Origin: Bryobacterales bacterium
Lineage (GTDB): Bacteria; Acidobacteriota; Terriglobia; Bryobacterales; Bryobacteraceae
DNA: 6,954 nt
Reading direction: 5' to 3'
Assembly: GCA_025456495.1 (NCBI GenBank)
Contig: JALOKO010000207.1
Location: forward strand, 1 to 6,954
Shown here one piece after another: positions 6,568 to 6,954 of this stretch. The stretch's first letter is position 1, and each line of letters begins with the position of its first letter. The notes beneath the pieces were generated by a model. That model saw only the letters and a program-made list of their open reading frames with translations, searched no databases and was not told where the DNA came from. A program made the position numbers and the translations under genes.

Positions 6568-6597
6568 TTTCCACTGGGCCTCCACTTTCCTTATAAT
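6568..6597 (+). promoter_or_regulatory. Probable sigma70-type promoter for hrcA
   Basis: A perfect TATAAT at 6592-6597 is preceded at 18 bp by TTTCCA (6568-6573), which matches four of six bases of TTGACA. Transcription would start near 6604 and give a leader of about 168 bases before the hrcA ATG. It is the only perfect -10 hexamer I noticed upstream of a gene in this GC-rich window. Confidence 0.55.
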
Positions 6598-6598
6598 C

Positions 6599-6621
6599 AA
6601 ATCCAAAGGCCTGCTGGATTT
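6599..6621. promoter_or_regulatory. Inverted repeat with 9-nt spacer at the hrcA promoter, candidate operator
   Basis: AAATCCA (6599-6605) and TGGATTT (6615-6621) are perfect inverted copies separated by nine bases. The site begins one base after the -10 hexamer and covers the predicted start of transcription, where a repressor would block initiation. The spacing equals that of CIRCE, the HrcA operator, but the arms are shorter and unrelated in sequence. Autoregulation by HrcA is a guess; an RNA hairpin or chance are alternatives. Confidence 0.35.
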
Positions 6622-6650
6622 TCTAGCGGCGATGAGGACCAGGTGATTGG

Positions 6651-6695
6651 CTGAGGGCGGCAATGCTACCCTTGGTTGAACTGCCTTACCCTCAG
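6651..6695 (+). other. Long-range inverted repeat in the hrcA leader
   Basis: CTGAGGG (6651-6657) is complementary to CCCTCAG (6689-6695) across 31 bases, with GCA/TGC able to add three pairs inside. The right arm also lies in a local palindrome, ACCCT-C-AGGGT (6688-6698), so two structures could compete. No known riboswitch was recognised. Confidence 0.3.
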
Positions 6696-6759
6696 GGTTG
6701 TGGTTTCCCTTGGCGGGATTGCCTTCCATCGGGAATCGCAATGCGCTCACCGGGCAGTT

Positions 6760-6765
6760 GGTGGA
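6760..6765 (+). promoter_or_regulatory. Shine-Dalgarno site of hrcA
   Basis: GGTGGA six bases before the ATG at 6772. It supports this start over the in-frame GTG at 6796, eight codons later, which lies where many HrcA proteins begin their first helix. Confidence 0.5.
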
Positions 6766-6771
6766 ATACGG

Positions 6772-6954
6772 ATGAGACGGCAGACGGACATTAGCGTGAG
6801 GAATCAGGAAATCCTTCACGCCATCGTGCGGGAATACATCGCTACCGGCGAGCCTGTGGCCTCGCGTACAGTCGCGCGTACCCGCCGCGATCGGCTAAGC
6901 GCCGCCACCGTACGCAATGTCATGGCCGATCTGGTGGACGAGGGCTATCTGGAG
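6772..6954 (+). CDS. hrcA: Heat-inducible transcription repressor HrcA, N-terminal part, 3' end outside window
   Basis: The first 61 residues of HrcA, the repressor that binds CIRCE operators upstream of groE and dnaK operons and is kept active by GroEL. The visible part is the winged-helix DNA-binding domain. Helix one reads Asn-Gln-Glu-Ile-Leu-His-Ala-Ile-Val-Arg-Glu-Tyr-Ile, followed by the family signature Thr-Gly-Glu-Pro-Val-Ala-Ser-Arg-Thr-Val (26-35). The recognition region Leu-Ser-Ala-Ala-Thr-Val-Arg-Asn-Val-Met-Ala-Asp-Leu (42-54) comes next, then Glu-Gly-Tyr-Leu-Glu at the edge. The family usually has Gly where Ala30 is, and often Pro where Ala44 is; both changes look mild. The extra eight N-terminal residues (Met-Arg-Arg-Gln-Thr-Asp-Ile-Ser) are basic at first. 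In many bacteria grpE, dnaK or dnaJ follow hrcA; they would lie beyond the window. The gene has its own promoter region and is not tied to the upstream beta-barrel gene. Confidence 0.93.
   Translation, partial: MRRQTDISVRNQEILHAIVREYIATGEPVASRTVARTRRDRLSAATVRNVMADLVDEGYLE

Larger units (their letters stand above)
6505..6771 (+). other. Non-coding region upstream of hrcA
   Basis: This 267-bp gap holds no convincing gene. It contains a sigma70-like promoter (6568-6597), a seven-base inverted repeat with 9-nt spacing overlapping the expected transcription start (6599-6621), and a long-range inverted repeat in the predicted leader (6651-6695). I searched it by eye for the CIRCE consensus (TTAGCACTC and GAGTGCTAA) and did not find it. 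Confidence 0.6.

Noticed and set aside
6505..6771. Canonical CIRCE element upstream of hrcA
   Set aside because: Neither TTAGCACTC nor GAGTGCTAA was found by eye; only an unrelated repeat with the same spacing is present.
5797..6819. Minus-strand open frame of 340 codons across the beta-barrel gene and hrcA start
   Set aside because: It overlaps two supported genes and the hrcA promoter. The translation is compositional and has no motif.

Overview
The window is a GC-rich bacterial chromosome segment with no mobile element, CRISPR array, tRNA or rRNA visible. The best guess for the host is a Gram-negative of the Acidobacteriota (Bryobacter/Solibacter-like). I infer this from the strong C/G preference at third codon positions, the outer-membrane proteins (a secretin and a beta-barrel), an SDR of the mannonate-oxidoreductase style and a HrcA-type heat-shock repressor. 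The phylum call is an impression from gene style, not a database result.

Layout: (1) positions 1-1481, minus strand, hold the first 493 residues of a secreted protein that looks like an alpha/alpha-toroid followed by the start of a beta-rich domain, as in polysaccharide lyases. It runs off the left edge. (2) Divergent from it, with about 33 bp between the chosen starts, is a plus-strand run: a secretin-family outer-membrane protein (1515-3266), a SIS-domain aminosugar-phosphate enzyme (3281-4339) and a short-chain dehydrogenase resembling D-mannonate oxidoreductase/fructuronate reductase (4409-5185). The gaps are 14 and 69 bp, so these three are probably co-transcribed. (3) After a 131-bp gap with palindromes comes a small four-helix membrane protein (5317-5730). 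A secreted outer-membrane beta-barrel protein (5821-6504) follows. (4) After a 267-bp non-coding stretch with a good sigma70-like promoter, the first 61 residues of hrcA (6772-6954) run off the right edge.

How the genes may work together (inference): the SIS enzyme and the SDR are typical of amino-sugar and uronate catabolism, and the divergent secreted toroid protein resembles polysaccharide-cleaving enzymes. A small locus for an aminosugar/uronate polymer is therefore possible, but no gene here proves it. The secretin has no other secretion genes beside it in the window. The membrane protein, the beta-barrel and hrcA look like independent units. No clear new biological system is evident. 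The points most worth checking are an inverted repeat with CIRCE-like 9-nt spacing but a different sequence at the hrcA promoter, the orphan secretin with its Asp/Pro/Ala repeat linker, and the unassigned toroid protein.
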